64,000 nt of DNA from Micromonospora sonchi (GTDB lineage Bacteria > Actinomycetota > Actinomycetes > Mycobacteriales > Micromonosporaceae): contig NZ_BMNB01000002.1 in the NCBI RefSeq assembly GCF_014646235.1, positions 1-64,000 on the forward strand. Reading direction: 5' to 3'. Made by a program: the position numbers and the translations under genes. This document shows positions 1 to 7,689 of this stretch, one piece after another. How positions within the stretch are numbered: position 1 is the stretch's first letter; the number at the start of each line of letters is the position of its first letter. Under the pieces are notes generated by a model. It was not told the DNA's origin. It did no database searches and saw only the letters and a list, made by a program, of their open reading frames with translations.

Positions 1-2
1 AC

Positions 3-383
3 GAGCAGGTCGGTAACGCCAAGGCGATCATCGCCGCGACCAAGAAGACCGGCATGGACGAGCGTGCCGCCGTGGTCGCGATCGCCACCGCGTTCCAGGA
101 GTCGAAGCTGGAGAACCTGGGCCACCTGGGTGAGCGTAACGATCACGACTCGCAGGGCCTGTTCCAGCAGCGTCCGTCCAGCGGGTGGGGCACGGTCGAG
201 CAGATCACCGACCCGGAGTACTCGACCACCGCGTTCCTGAAGGGTCTGAAGCAGGTCGACGGGTGGCAGGACATGCCGCTGACCGTGGCCGCGCAGACGG
301 TGCAGGTGTCGGCGTACCCGGACCACTACGCCCAGTGGGAGCAGCAGGCCGCTGACCTGGTCGCCCAGCACTGGAACAGCTGA
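3..383 (+). CDS. C-terminal part of a secreted lysozyme-like/cell-wall protein (5' end outside window)
   Basis: Only the last 126 residues are present; the frame is open to the left edge. The visible part is a compact helical domain with a Glu in an A-F-Q-E-S context, followed by a G-L-F-Q-Q-R block and a Trp-rich end. I associate this layout with the lysozyme-like C-terminal domains of exported actinobacterial cell-wall proteins, where the Glu would be the catalytic acid. That assignment is inference; no signal peptide can be seen because the N-terminus is missing. A strong hairpin terminator follows 20 bases after the stop, so this is the last gene of its transcript. Confidence 0.6.
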   Translation, partial: EQVGNAKAIIAATKKTGMDERAAVVAIATAFQESKLENLGHLGERNDHDSQGLFQQRPSSGWGTVEQITDPEYSTTAFLKGLKQVDGWQDMPLTVAAQTVQVSAYPDHYAQWEQQAADLVAQHWNS

Positions 384-403
384 CCCCGGACCATCATCGA
401 ACT

Positions 404-431
404 GGCTGGCACCCCACCCGGGGTGCCAGCC
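404..431 (+). terminator. Perfect 12-bp stem terminator after the partial gene
   Basis: Arms GGCTGGCACCCC (404-415) and its exact complement (420-431) enclose a 4-base loop, 20 bases after the stop codon at 383. There is no long T tract, which is usual for high-GC actinobacterial terminators. Confidence 0.85.
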
Positions 432-484
432 GTTTCGGCGTCTGTCCCACCCGGGCGACATCGCGTGGCGCCTGCCGCTGCGGT

Positions 485-535
485 GTTAAGAAGGGGCCCT
501 TCCTCTACACCAGGCGTTAACAAGGGGCCCTTCCT
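485..535. repeat. Dispersed intergenic repeat, two AAGGGGCCCTT half-units
   Basis: Two near-identical 20-base units lie at 485-504 (GTTAAGAAGGGGCCCTTCCT) and 516-535 (GTTAACAAGGGGCCCTTCCT), differing at one position. Each is centred on a GGGGCCC near-palindrome. The spacer carries ACACC-A-GGCGTTAAC. The same arrangement recurs, on the other strand, at 22146-22196 after another gene. It lies in a 447-base gap (384-830) that holds no convincing gene. Confidence 0.75.
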
Positions 536-624
536 TCGGTTGGGTTTTGGTGAAGTGGGAACAAGGAGGGGTGTGGGTCGGTTGTACCGAGCGTCGGTGT
601 GATTCAGTGTCCCCGGGCCTCACC

Positions 625-630
625 TATAAC
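625..630 (+). promoter_or_regulatory. Possible -10 element (TATAAC) upstream of the formate dehydrogenase operon
   Basis: TATAAC differs from TATAAT at one position and stands out in this GC-rich gap. No good -35 match is visible at normal spacing, so the call is weak. Transcription from here would run through the hairpin at 709-740 before reaching fdhA. Confidence 0.3.
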
Positions 631-708
631 GCCTTCGCGGAATACCGTTCGGCTGGAGCCGCGTCGCGCCACTCGCCGAGAGGCGACCTGCACACCGACA
701 CCCACGTG

Positions 709-740
709 CCGCCCCCGGCCCGGTTTCGGGCCGGGGGCGG
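709..740 (+). terminator. Perfect 13-bp GC hairpin (terminator or attenuator) in the fdhA leader
   Basis: Arm CCGCCCCCGGCCC (709-721) pairs exactly with 728-740 around a 6-base loop. It sits 90 bases before the fdhA start and about 75-80 bases downstream of where the TATAAC promoter candidate would start transcription. No gene lies between 432 and 708, so it may end a short untranslated RNA or act as an attenuator for the selenoprotein operon. Confidence 0.6.
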
Positions 741-830
741 TATCGGTTGACGATCTGCCGCCCCGGCTCGCCGACTCGCCCCGGCTGTCCTATGGTCAAG
801 ACGGACAGCGCTGGGCGGGAGGTGTCGCAC

Positions 831-3800
831 GTGGGTCTGCGGAAGGTTCTGCTGGGATGGCCGGTCTACCGGCAGCTCACCGGCACCGACCCGCTGGGTC
901 GGGGTGCCGCGGCCCGGTCCGCCCGCTCCGCGGCGCTCACCGCCCGCACTGAGGATGCCGATCGGGTGGCCCGTTCCGTCTGCCCGTACTGCGCGGTCGG
1001 CTGCGGCCAGCGGGTGTTCGTCGCCGACGGCCAGGTCACCCAGATCGAGGGCGACCCCGACAGCCCGATCTCCCGGGGCCGGCTCTGCCCGAAGGGCTCG
1101 GCGAGCAAGAGCCTGGTCACCAGCCCGCTGCGGCAGACGAAGGTGCGTTACCGCCGGCCGTACGCCACCGACTGGGAGGACCTGGACCTGGAGACGGCGC
1201 TCGACATGATCGCCGACCGGGTGCTCGCCGCCCGCGCGCAGACCTGGGAGGACGTCGACGCGCAGGGCCGTCCACTGAACCGTACGCTGGGCATCTCCAG
1301 CCTCGGTGGGGCCACGCTGGACAACGAGGAGAACTACCTCATCAAGAAGTTGTTCACCGCGGCCGGCGCGCTCCAGATCGAGAACCAGGCGCGGATTTGA
1401 CACTCCGCCACCGTCCCCGGTCTGGGGGCCAGCTTCGGTCGCGGCGGCGCGACGATCTTCCAGCAGGACGTGGCCAACGCTGACGTCATCGTCATCCAGG
1501 GCTCCAACATGGCCGAGGCCCACCCGGTGGGCTTCCAGTGGGTGATGGAGGCGAAGCGGCGCGGGGCGAAGGTGTTCCACGTCGACCCGCGGTTCACCCG
1601 CACCAGCGCGCTGGCCGACGAGTACCTGCCGATCCGGGCCGGCACCGACATCGCGCTGCTCGGCGGGGTGGTCAACTACATCCTCAGCAACGAGCTGGAC
1701 TTCCGGGAGTACGTGTTGGCGTACACCAACGCGGCGACGCTCGTCAGCGAGGACTTCGTCGACGCCGAGGACGCCGAGGGCATCTTCTCCGGCTTCGACC
1801 CGCAGACCGGCAGCTACGTGCAGACCAGTTGGCAGTACGCCGGCCAGGAGGCCAGTTCGGGCAGCGGTCACACGGCCGCCGAGCGGGAGACCGCCGCCGG
1901 GCTGCTGCACGAGTCGCACGGCGCCCCGGTGGCCGGCGCCGTCGAGCGCGACGAGACGCTGCAACACCCGCGTTGCGTCTACCAGATCCTCAAGCGGCAC
2001 TTCGCCCGCTACACCCCGGAGATGGTGGAGCGGGTCTGCGGGGTGCCCCGGGAGAGGTTCCTGGAGCTGGCCCGGGCCTGGACGGAGAACTCGGGCCGCG
2101 ACCGCACCGGCTGCCTGATCTACTCGGTGGGCTGGACCCAGCACAGTGTCGGCGTGCAGTACATCCGCACCGGGGCGATCATCCAGTTGCTGCTGGGCAA
2201 CGTGGGTCGCCCGGGTGGTGGGGTGCTGGCGCTGCGTGGGCACGCCAGTATTCAGGGTTCGACCGACATCCCGACGCTGTTCAACCTGCTGCCGGGCTAT
2301 CTGCCGATGCCGCAGCACGACGCGCATCCCACGTTCGACGCGTGGGTGGAGAGCATCCGGCACCCGGGCCAGAAGGGTTTCTGGGGCAACGCGCGGTCCT
2401 TCGCGGTCAGCCTGCTCAAGGCGTACTGGGGCGAGGCGGCGACGCCGGACAACGACTTCTGCTACGGCTACCTGCCTCGGCTCACCGGCGACCACGGCAC
2501 CTATCAGCAGGTGCTCGACATGATCGACGGAAAGATCAAGGGTTACTTTCTGCTCGGCCAGAACCCGGCGGTCGGTTCGGCGCACGGGCGGGCGCAGCGG
2601 CTGGGGATGGCCAACCTGGACTGGTTGGTGGTCCGCGACCTTTTCATGATCGAGAGCGCGACGTTCTGGCAGCGCGGCCCCGAGGTCGCCACCGGCGAGA
2701 TCGTGCCGCAGGAGTGCCGCACCGAGGTGTTCTTCCTGCCCGCCGCCTCCCATGTGGAGAAGGAGGGCACGTTCACCCAGACGCAGCGGTTGTTGCAGTG
2801 GCGCGAGAAGGCGGTCGACCCGCCCGGCGACGCCCGCTCCGAGCTGTGGTTCTTCTACCACCTCGGGCGCAAGCTGCGGGAGAAGCTGGCCGGCTCGCCG
2901 CTGCCGCGCGACCGGGCGCTGCTCGACCTGACCTGGGACTATCCCACGCACGGTCCGCACGCCGAGCCCGACGCCGAGGCGGTGCTGCGCGAAATCAACG
3001 GGTACGACACCACCACCGGCCGCCCCCTCGCCGGGTTCGCCGAGGCCCGCGACGACGGCAGCACCGCCGTGGGCTGCTGGATCTACAGCGGGGTGTACGC
3101 CGACGGGGTGAACCAGGCGGCCCGCCGTCGTCCCGGGCAGGAGCAGGACTGGGTGGCCGCGGAGTGGGGTTGGGCGTGGCCGGCGAACCGGCGCACCCTC
3201 TACAACCGGGCCTCGGCCGATCCGCAGGGCCGGCCGTGGAGCGAACGCAAACGCTACGTGTGGTGGGACGCCGAGGCCGGGCGGTGGACCGGCCACGACG
3301 TGCCGGACTTCGAGGTGTCGAAACCGCCGTCGTACCGGCCGCCGCCGGATGCCGTGGGCCCGGCCGCGATCGCCGGCGACGACCCGTTCGTCATGCAGGC
3401 CGACGGCAAGGGTTGGCTGTACGCGCCCAGCGGGGTGCTGGACGGGCCGCTGCCCACCCACTACGAGCCGGTCGAGTCGCCGGTGCGTAACCCGCTCTAC
3501 GGCCAGCAGGCCAATCCGACCCGCAAGATGTACGCGCACCCGGTCAACGCCACCAACCCGAGCCCGCCGCAGGAGCACAGTCAGGTCTTCCCGTACGTGT
3601 TCACGGTCAGCCGACTCACCGAGCATCACACGGCGGGTGGGATGAGCCGTACCGTGGCGCCGTTGGCGGAGCTGCAACCGGAGATGTTCGTCGAGGTCTC
3701 CCCGGAGTTGGCCGTGCTGGTCGGGCTGAACCATCTCGGCTGGGCGCATCTGATCAGCTCCCGCGCGGTGATCGAGGCGAAGGTGCTGGTCACCGACCGG

Positions 3801-4124
3801 GTCGCTCCGCTGCGGGTGGAGGGCCGGGTGATCCACCAGGTGTGGCTGCCGTACCACTTCGGGTTCGAGGGGCTGGTCACCGGCGACTCGGCCAACGACC
3901 TGTTCGGCATCACCCTGGATCCGAACGTGCTGATCCAGGAGAGCAAGATCGGCACCTGTGACGTGCGGCCGGGCCGCCGGCCCACCGGGCCGGCGCTGCG
4001 CGAGCTGGTGTCGGACTACCGGGTCCGCGCCGGCGTCGTGCCGGGGGGCAACCCGCCGGCGGTCACCCCGGGCGTGTCGATCGAGACGACCGGGTCCACC
4101 GGCGAGGGAGAGGGGAATCGCTGA
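831..4124 (+). CDS. fdhA: Formate dehydrogenase catalytic subunit, selenocysteine- and molybdopterin-dependent (UGA 1398-1400 read as Sec)
   Basis: This is the formate-oxidising subunit, 1097 residues. The N-terminal [4Fe-4S] site has Cys51, Cys54, Cys58 and Cys86 (V-C-P-Y-C-A-V-G-C then L-C-P-K-G). A molybdopterin oxidoreductase domain follows, and a molydopterin-binding domain occupies the last ~170 residues. Codon 190 is UGA in the context N-Q-A-R-I-U-H-S, where FdnG-type enzymes carry selenocysteine as the Mo ligand. The frame is open on both sides and family-conserved. GTG at 831 is chosen because GGGAGG lies 8 bases upstream; an in-frame ATG at 792 lacks a ribosome site. The gene overlaps fdhB by one base. 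Naive annotation would split it into 747-1400 and 1470-4124. Confidence 0.95.
1398..1429 (+). other. Bacterial SECIS element directly after the UGA codon of fdhA
   Basis: After UGA (1398-1400), bases 1413-1418 (GTCCCC) pair with 1424-1429 (GGGGGC) around the loop GGTCT (1419-1423). The loop starts at the 19th base after UGA, and a U lies at position 17 counting from the U of UGA. Both match the E. coli fdhF SECIS as I remember it (GGUCU loop, critical bulged U17). The hairpin should bind the SelB encoded 6 kb downstream. Confidence 0.85.
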
Positions 4125-5059
4125 TGGTCGACCCGGAGAGCCGGTCGGGTTCGCCGGTGGCGTTCGACCCGGCCGCGGCGGCCGGCTGGGTCGACGCGCC
4201 GCCGCGGATGGGCTTCTTCACCGACACCAGCGTCTGCATCGGCTGCAAGGCGTGCGAGGTGGCCTGCAAGGAGTGGAACGGGGTGCCCGCCTCCGGGCTG
4301 GATCTGCTCGGCATGTCGTACGACAACACCGGCGCGCTGACCGCGAACTCGTGGCGGCACGTGGCCTTCGTCGAGCAGCCCCGCCCGTCGGGGGACGACT
4401 CGGCCGCGCCCGCCGGGGCGGGGTCGACCGAGTTCCTCGGCATGCCGGGCGCCGCGCCGCCGGGCCGTACCGGTAGTGCGCACGGGCGCAGCGACTTCCG
4501 CTGGCTGATGATGTCCGACGTGTGCAAGCACTGCACCCGGGCCGGCTGCCTGGATGTCTGCCCGACCGGCGCCCTGTTCCGCACCGAGTTCGGCACGGTG
4601 GTGGTGCAGGAGGACATCTGCAACGGCTGCGGCTACTGCGTGTCGGCCTGCCCGTACGGGGTCATCGACCGGCGGGCCGACGACGGTCGGGCCTGGAAGT
4701 GCACGCTGTGCTACGACCGGATCGGGGCCGGGATGACGCCGGCGTGCGCGCAGGCGTGCCCGACCGAGTCGATCCAGTACGGCCCGCTGGACGAGCTGCG
4801 CGATCGGGCCGCGGCCCGGGTGGCGACGCTGCACGAGCGGGGTGTGCCCGAGGCGCGGCTCTACGGCCACGACCCGAGCGACGGCGTCGGCGGCGACGGC
4901 GCGTTCTTCCTCCTGCTCGACGAGCCGGAGGTGTACGGCCTGCCACCGGATCCGCAGGTGCCGACCGGGGACCTGCCGCAGATGTGGCGGCGTGCCGGGT
5001 TGGCGGCGCTGGCCATGGCGGCCGGAGCGGTCGCCGCGTTCCTGGGCGGGCGGCGGTGA
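4124..5059 (+). CDS. fdhB: Formate dehydrogenase iron-sulfur (electron transfer) subunit
   Basis: The 311-residue protein passes electrons from FdhA to the membrane subunit. Four Cys clusters of ferredoxin type are visible: C-I-G-C-K-A-C-E-V-A-C near the N-terminus, then C-K-H-C...C-L-D-V-C-P, C-N-G-C-G-Y-C...C-P, and C-T-L-C...C-A-Q-A-C-P, giving four [4Fe-4S] sites. A short hydrophobic helix at the C-terminus (about residues 290-307) suggests a membrane anchor, as in FdnH. The ATG overlaps the fdhA stop (TGATG), with GAGGGGA upstream, so the two are translationally coupled. Confidence 0.93.
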   Translation: MVDPESRSGSPVAFDPAAAAGWVDAPPRMGFFTDTSVCIGCKACEVACKEWNGVPASGLDLLGMSYDNTGALTANSWRHVAFVEQPRPSGDDSAAPAGAGSTEFLGMPGAAPPGRTGSAHGRSDFRWLMMSDVCKHCTRAGCLDVCPTGALFRTEFGTVVVQEDICNGCGYCVSACPYGVIDRRADDGRAWKCTLCYDRIGAGMTPACAQACPTESIQYGPLDELRDRAAARVATLHERGVPEARLYGHDPSDGVGGDGAFFLLLDEPEVYGLPPDPQVPTGDLPQMWRRAGLAALAMAAGAVAAFLGGRR

Positions 5060-6216
5060 CCCCGCGCCGACCGCCGGTGGGCGAGCGGTTCCGCCGCTTC
5101 CGCGACCGGCTTCGCGCCGCGTCGGGCAACATCAGGGCTCCGAGCGACGACGCGCGCACCGCGCCCGGCACCGCCAGGCCTCCCAGCGACGACGCGCGCA
5201 CCGCGTCGGGCCGGCGCGGCGTCCCGCCGCCGGAGGCCGGTCGGCGCCGTGGGCGGGGCGGGGAGGAGCTCACGGTTCCGCCGGCGGAGTTCAGCTCGTA
5301 CTACGGCCGGCCGATCCTCAAGCCGCCGGTCTGGACCTGGGAGATCGCCGCCTACCTGTTCACCGGCGGCCTGGCCGCCGGCTCGTCGCTGCTGGCCGCC
5401 GGCGCGCAGCTCACCGGCCGGCCCGCGCTGCGCCGCGCCGGCCGCCTCACCGCGCTGGCCGGGGTCACCGCCAGCGGGGTGTTGCTGGTCAAGGACCTGG
5501 GCCGCCCGGAGCGGTTCCACCACATGCTGCGGGTGGCGAAGTTGACCTCGCCGATGTCGGTGGGCACCTGGATCCTGGCCGCGTACGGGCCGGCGGCCGG
5601 GCTCGCCGCGGTGGCCGAGGCGGCGCCGCTGCTGCCCGAGCGGGGTCCGCTGGGGGTGGCCCGTCGGATGCTGCCCCCGGTGGGGCGGGCCGCCGGGCTG
5701 GCCGCTGCGGGGATCGCGCCGGCCCTGGGCACCTACACGGCGGTGCTGCTGTCGGACACGGCGGTGCCGTCCTGGCACGCGGCGTACCCGGACCTGCCGT
5801 TGGTTTTCGCGGGCAGCGCCCTGGCCAGCGGCGCCGGGATGGGCCTGATCGCGGTGCCGCCGGCGCAGGCCGGTCCGGCGCGGCGGCTGGCGGTGGCCGG
5901 CGCCGGCCTGGAGTTGTTCGGCGCTCACCGGGTGCAGACCCGCCTCGGTCTGGTCGCCGAGCCGTACCGTGTCGGGCACGCCGGCCGGCTGCTGGCTGCC
6001 GGGCGGGCGTTGACCGTGGTGGGGGCGGTCGGCGCGCTGCTCGGTGCCCGCAGCCGGGTCGTCTCGGCGGCCTCCGGCGCCGCCCTGCTGGCCGCGTCGG
6101 TGGCCACCCGGTTCGGGGTGTTCCACGCCGGGGTCGCCTCGGCCCGGGATCCCCGGTACACGGTGCTTCCGCAGCGGGAGCGACTCCAGCGGCGGGCCGA
6201 CGAGCAGGACCGGTAG
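5056..6216 (+). CDS. fdhC: Formate dehydrogenase membrane subunit, NrfD/PsrC-like
   Basis: This is a 386-residue polytopic membrane protein of the NrfD type, which would pass electrons from FdhB to the quinone pool. The core starts around residue 77 with an F-S-S-Y-Y-G-R-P block and then holds about eight to nine hydrophobic segments. GTG at 5056 overlaps the fdhB stop (GTGA) and is preferred; GTG 5077 is an alternative. The charged N-terminal extension contains a tandem P-S-D-D-A-R-T-A repeat encoded by a 42-base period (identical 21-base cores at 5143-5163 and 5185-5205), which is unusual for the family and may be a lineage-specific insertion. Confidence 0.85.
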   Translation: MTPRRPPVGERFRRFRDRLRAASGNIRAPSDDARTAPGTARPPSDDARTASGRRGVPPPEAGRRRGRGGEELTVPPAEFSSYYGRPILKPPVWTWEIAAYLFTGGLAAGSSLLAAGAQLTGRPALRRAGRLTALAGVTASGVLLVKDLGRPERFHHMLRVAKLTSPMSVGTWILAAYGPAAGLAAVAEAAPLLPERGPLGVARRMLPPVGRAAGLAAAGIAPALGTYTAVLLSDTAVPSWHAAYPDLPLVFAGSALASGAGMGLIAVPPAQAGPARRLAVAGAGLELFGAHRVQTRLGLVAEPYRVGHAGRLLAAGRALTVVGAVGALLGARSRVVSAASGAALLAASVATRFGVFHAGVASARDPRYTVLPQRERLQRRADEQDR

Positions 6217-6265
6217 CGGGGACTCCGTCGCGCGTCCGTCCACCGGCTGTGATCAAATGCTCGGT

Positions 6266-6361
6266 GGAGGCGTTCAGGTGGCTGGTGCCCCTCCCGGTCT
6301 TCAACACCGGTGTGGTCCGGGACCCGGGCCAGGCGGGTTCGATTCCCGTCCGTCTCCGCCA
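6266..6361 (+). tRNA. selC: tRNA-Sec (anticodon TCA)
   Basis: The gene is 96 nt with an encoded CCA end and discriminator G. The acceptor GGAGGCG (6266-6272) pairs with CGTCTCC (6351-6357). The anticodon stem CCGGT/ACCGG (6294-6298, 6306-6310) encloses a 7-base loop with TCA at 6301-6303. The very long variable arm (about GGTCCGGG/CCCGGGCC) and the T arm with TTCGATT are typical of tRNA-Sec. It lies between the formate dehydrogenase operon and selA, and decodes UGA at codon 190 of fdhA. Confidence 0.96.
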
Positions 6362-6382
6362 ATGCTGCGAGGAGATGACCCG

Positions 6383-7687
6383 ATGGGCGACGGCCGCGCC
6401 GACCCGCGACGCCGGGTGCCGCGTACCGACGTGCTGCTGGCCGATCCGCGGCTGGCCACGGCCGCCGCGACGCTGGGCCGGGAGCGGGTCAAGGCCGCCG
6501 TGCGGCAGGCCCAGGACCGGGCCCGTCGCGGTGAGATCAACCCGGATGAGGTACGCGACGCGGTGCTGGCCGCGTTGCCGCCGGCCGTCCCGCGCGCGGT
6601 GCTCAACGCGACCGGGGTGCTGCTGCACACCAACCTCGGCCGGGCCGCGCTCTCCGAGGCGGCGGTGGCCGCGGTGGTCGCCGCCGCCGGCCACACCGAT
6701 GTCGAGCTGGACCTGGGCACCGGGCGGCGGGCCCGCCGCGGCCGCGACGCGCTGGCCGCCCTCGCCGCCGCCGTGCCGGGGGCCGAGGCGGTGCACGTGG
6801 TGAACAACGGCGCGGCGGCGCTGGTCCTCGCGGCCACCGCGCTCGCCGCCGACGCGGAGATCGTGGTCAGCCGGGGCGAGTTGGTGGAGATCGGTGACGG
6901 CTTCCGCCTGCCGGACCTGTTGGCCAGCACCGGCGCCCGGTTGCGGGAGGTCGGCACCACCAACCGCAGCACCCTGGCCGACTACGCCGCCGCGATCGGT
7001 GGCCGCACGGGTTTCGTGCTCAAGGTGCATCCGTCCAATTTCCGGGTCACCGGCTTCACCTCCTCGGTGCCGGTGCGGCGGCTGGCCGGGCTCGGCGTGC
7101 CGGTGGTCGTCGACATCGGCTCCGGGCTGCTCGCCCCCGATCCGGCGCTGCCCGACGAGCCGGACGCGGCGAGTGCCCTGGCGGCCGGGGCGGGCCTGGT
7201 CACCGCGAGCGGCGACAAGCTGCTCGGTGGCCCCCAGGCCGGGCTGCTGCTCGGCGACGCCGGGCTGGTCGAGCGGCTGCGCCGGCATCCGCTGGCCCGG
7301 GCGCTGCGGGTGGACAAGCTGACCCTGGCCGCCCTCGCGGCGACCCTCGGTGATCCGGCCACGCCCACCCGGTCCGCGCTGCACGCCGACCCGGCCGCGT
7401 TGCGGGCCCGCACCGAACGGCTGCGCGACGCCCTGGCGGGCGAGGGCCGCAAGGGCGAGGTGGTGCCGTCCGTGGCGGTGGTCGGCGGCGGTGGCGCTCC
7501 CGGGGTGGAGTTGGACTCGTGGGCGTTGAGCCTGCCCGAGCGGTACGCGTCGGCGCTGCGCGTCGGTGACCCGCCGGTGCTCGGGCGGGTGGCGCGCGGC
7601 CGGCTGCTGCTGGATCTGCGGTGCGTGCCGGAGCACGCCGACGAGCGCCTGCGCGCCGCCGTGCTGGCCGTGCCGGAGGACGACTGA
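6383..7687 (+). CDS. selA: L-seryl-tRNA(Sec) selenium transferase
   Basis: SelA is the PLP enzyme that converts Ser-tRNA(Sec) to Sec-tRNA(Sec) using selenophosphate. The 434-residue length is close to the family norm (about 460). The PLP lysine is Lys279 in S-G-D-K-L-L-G-G-P-Q-A-G. The conserved N-terminal block V-L-N-A-T-G-V-L-L-H-T-N-L-G-R is present. ATG 6383 follows GAGGAG at an 8-base spacing and lies 21 bases after tRNA-Sec, so the tRNA and selA may share a transcript. selB follows after 2 bases. SelD, which makes the selenium donor, must be encoded elsewhere. Confidence 0.95.
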   Translation: MGDGRADPRRRVPRTDVLLADPRLATAAATLGRERVKAAVRQAQDRARRGEINPDEVRDAVLAALPPAVPRAVLNATGVLLHTNLGRAALSEAAVAAVVAAAGHTDVELDLGTGRRARRGRDALAALAAAVPGAEAVHVVNNGAAALVLAATALAADAEIVVSRGELVEIGDGFRLPDLLASTGARLREVGTTNRSTLADYAAAIGGRTGFVLKVHPSNFRVTGFTSSVPVRRLAGLGVPVVVDIGSGLLAPDPALPDEPDAASALAAGAGLVTASGDKLLGGPQAGLLLGDAGLVERLRRHPLARALRVDKLTLAALAATLGDPATPTRSALHADPAALRARTERLRDALAGEGRKGEVVPSVAVVGGGGAPGVELDSWALSLPERYASALRVGDPPVLGRVARGRLLLDLRCVPEHADERLRAAVLAVPEDD

Positions 7688-7689
7688 AC

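Noticed and set aside
1398-1400. Apparent nonsense mutation in fdhA
   Set aside because: The context (A-R-I-U-H-S), the SECIS hairpin and the adjacent selC, selA and selB all support selenocysteine.
624-3857. 1077-codon open frame on the - strand opposite fdhA
   Set aside because: It is a high-GC shadow of fdhA with Arg/Pro/His-rich composition and no domain pattern.
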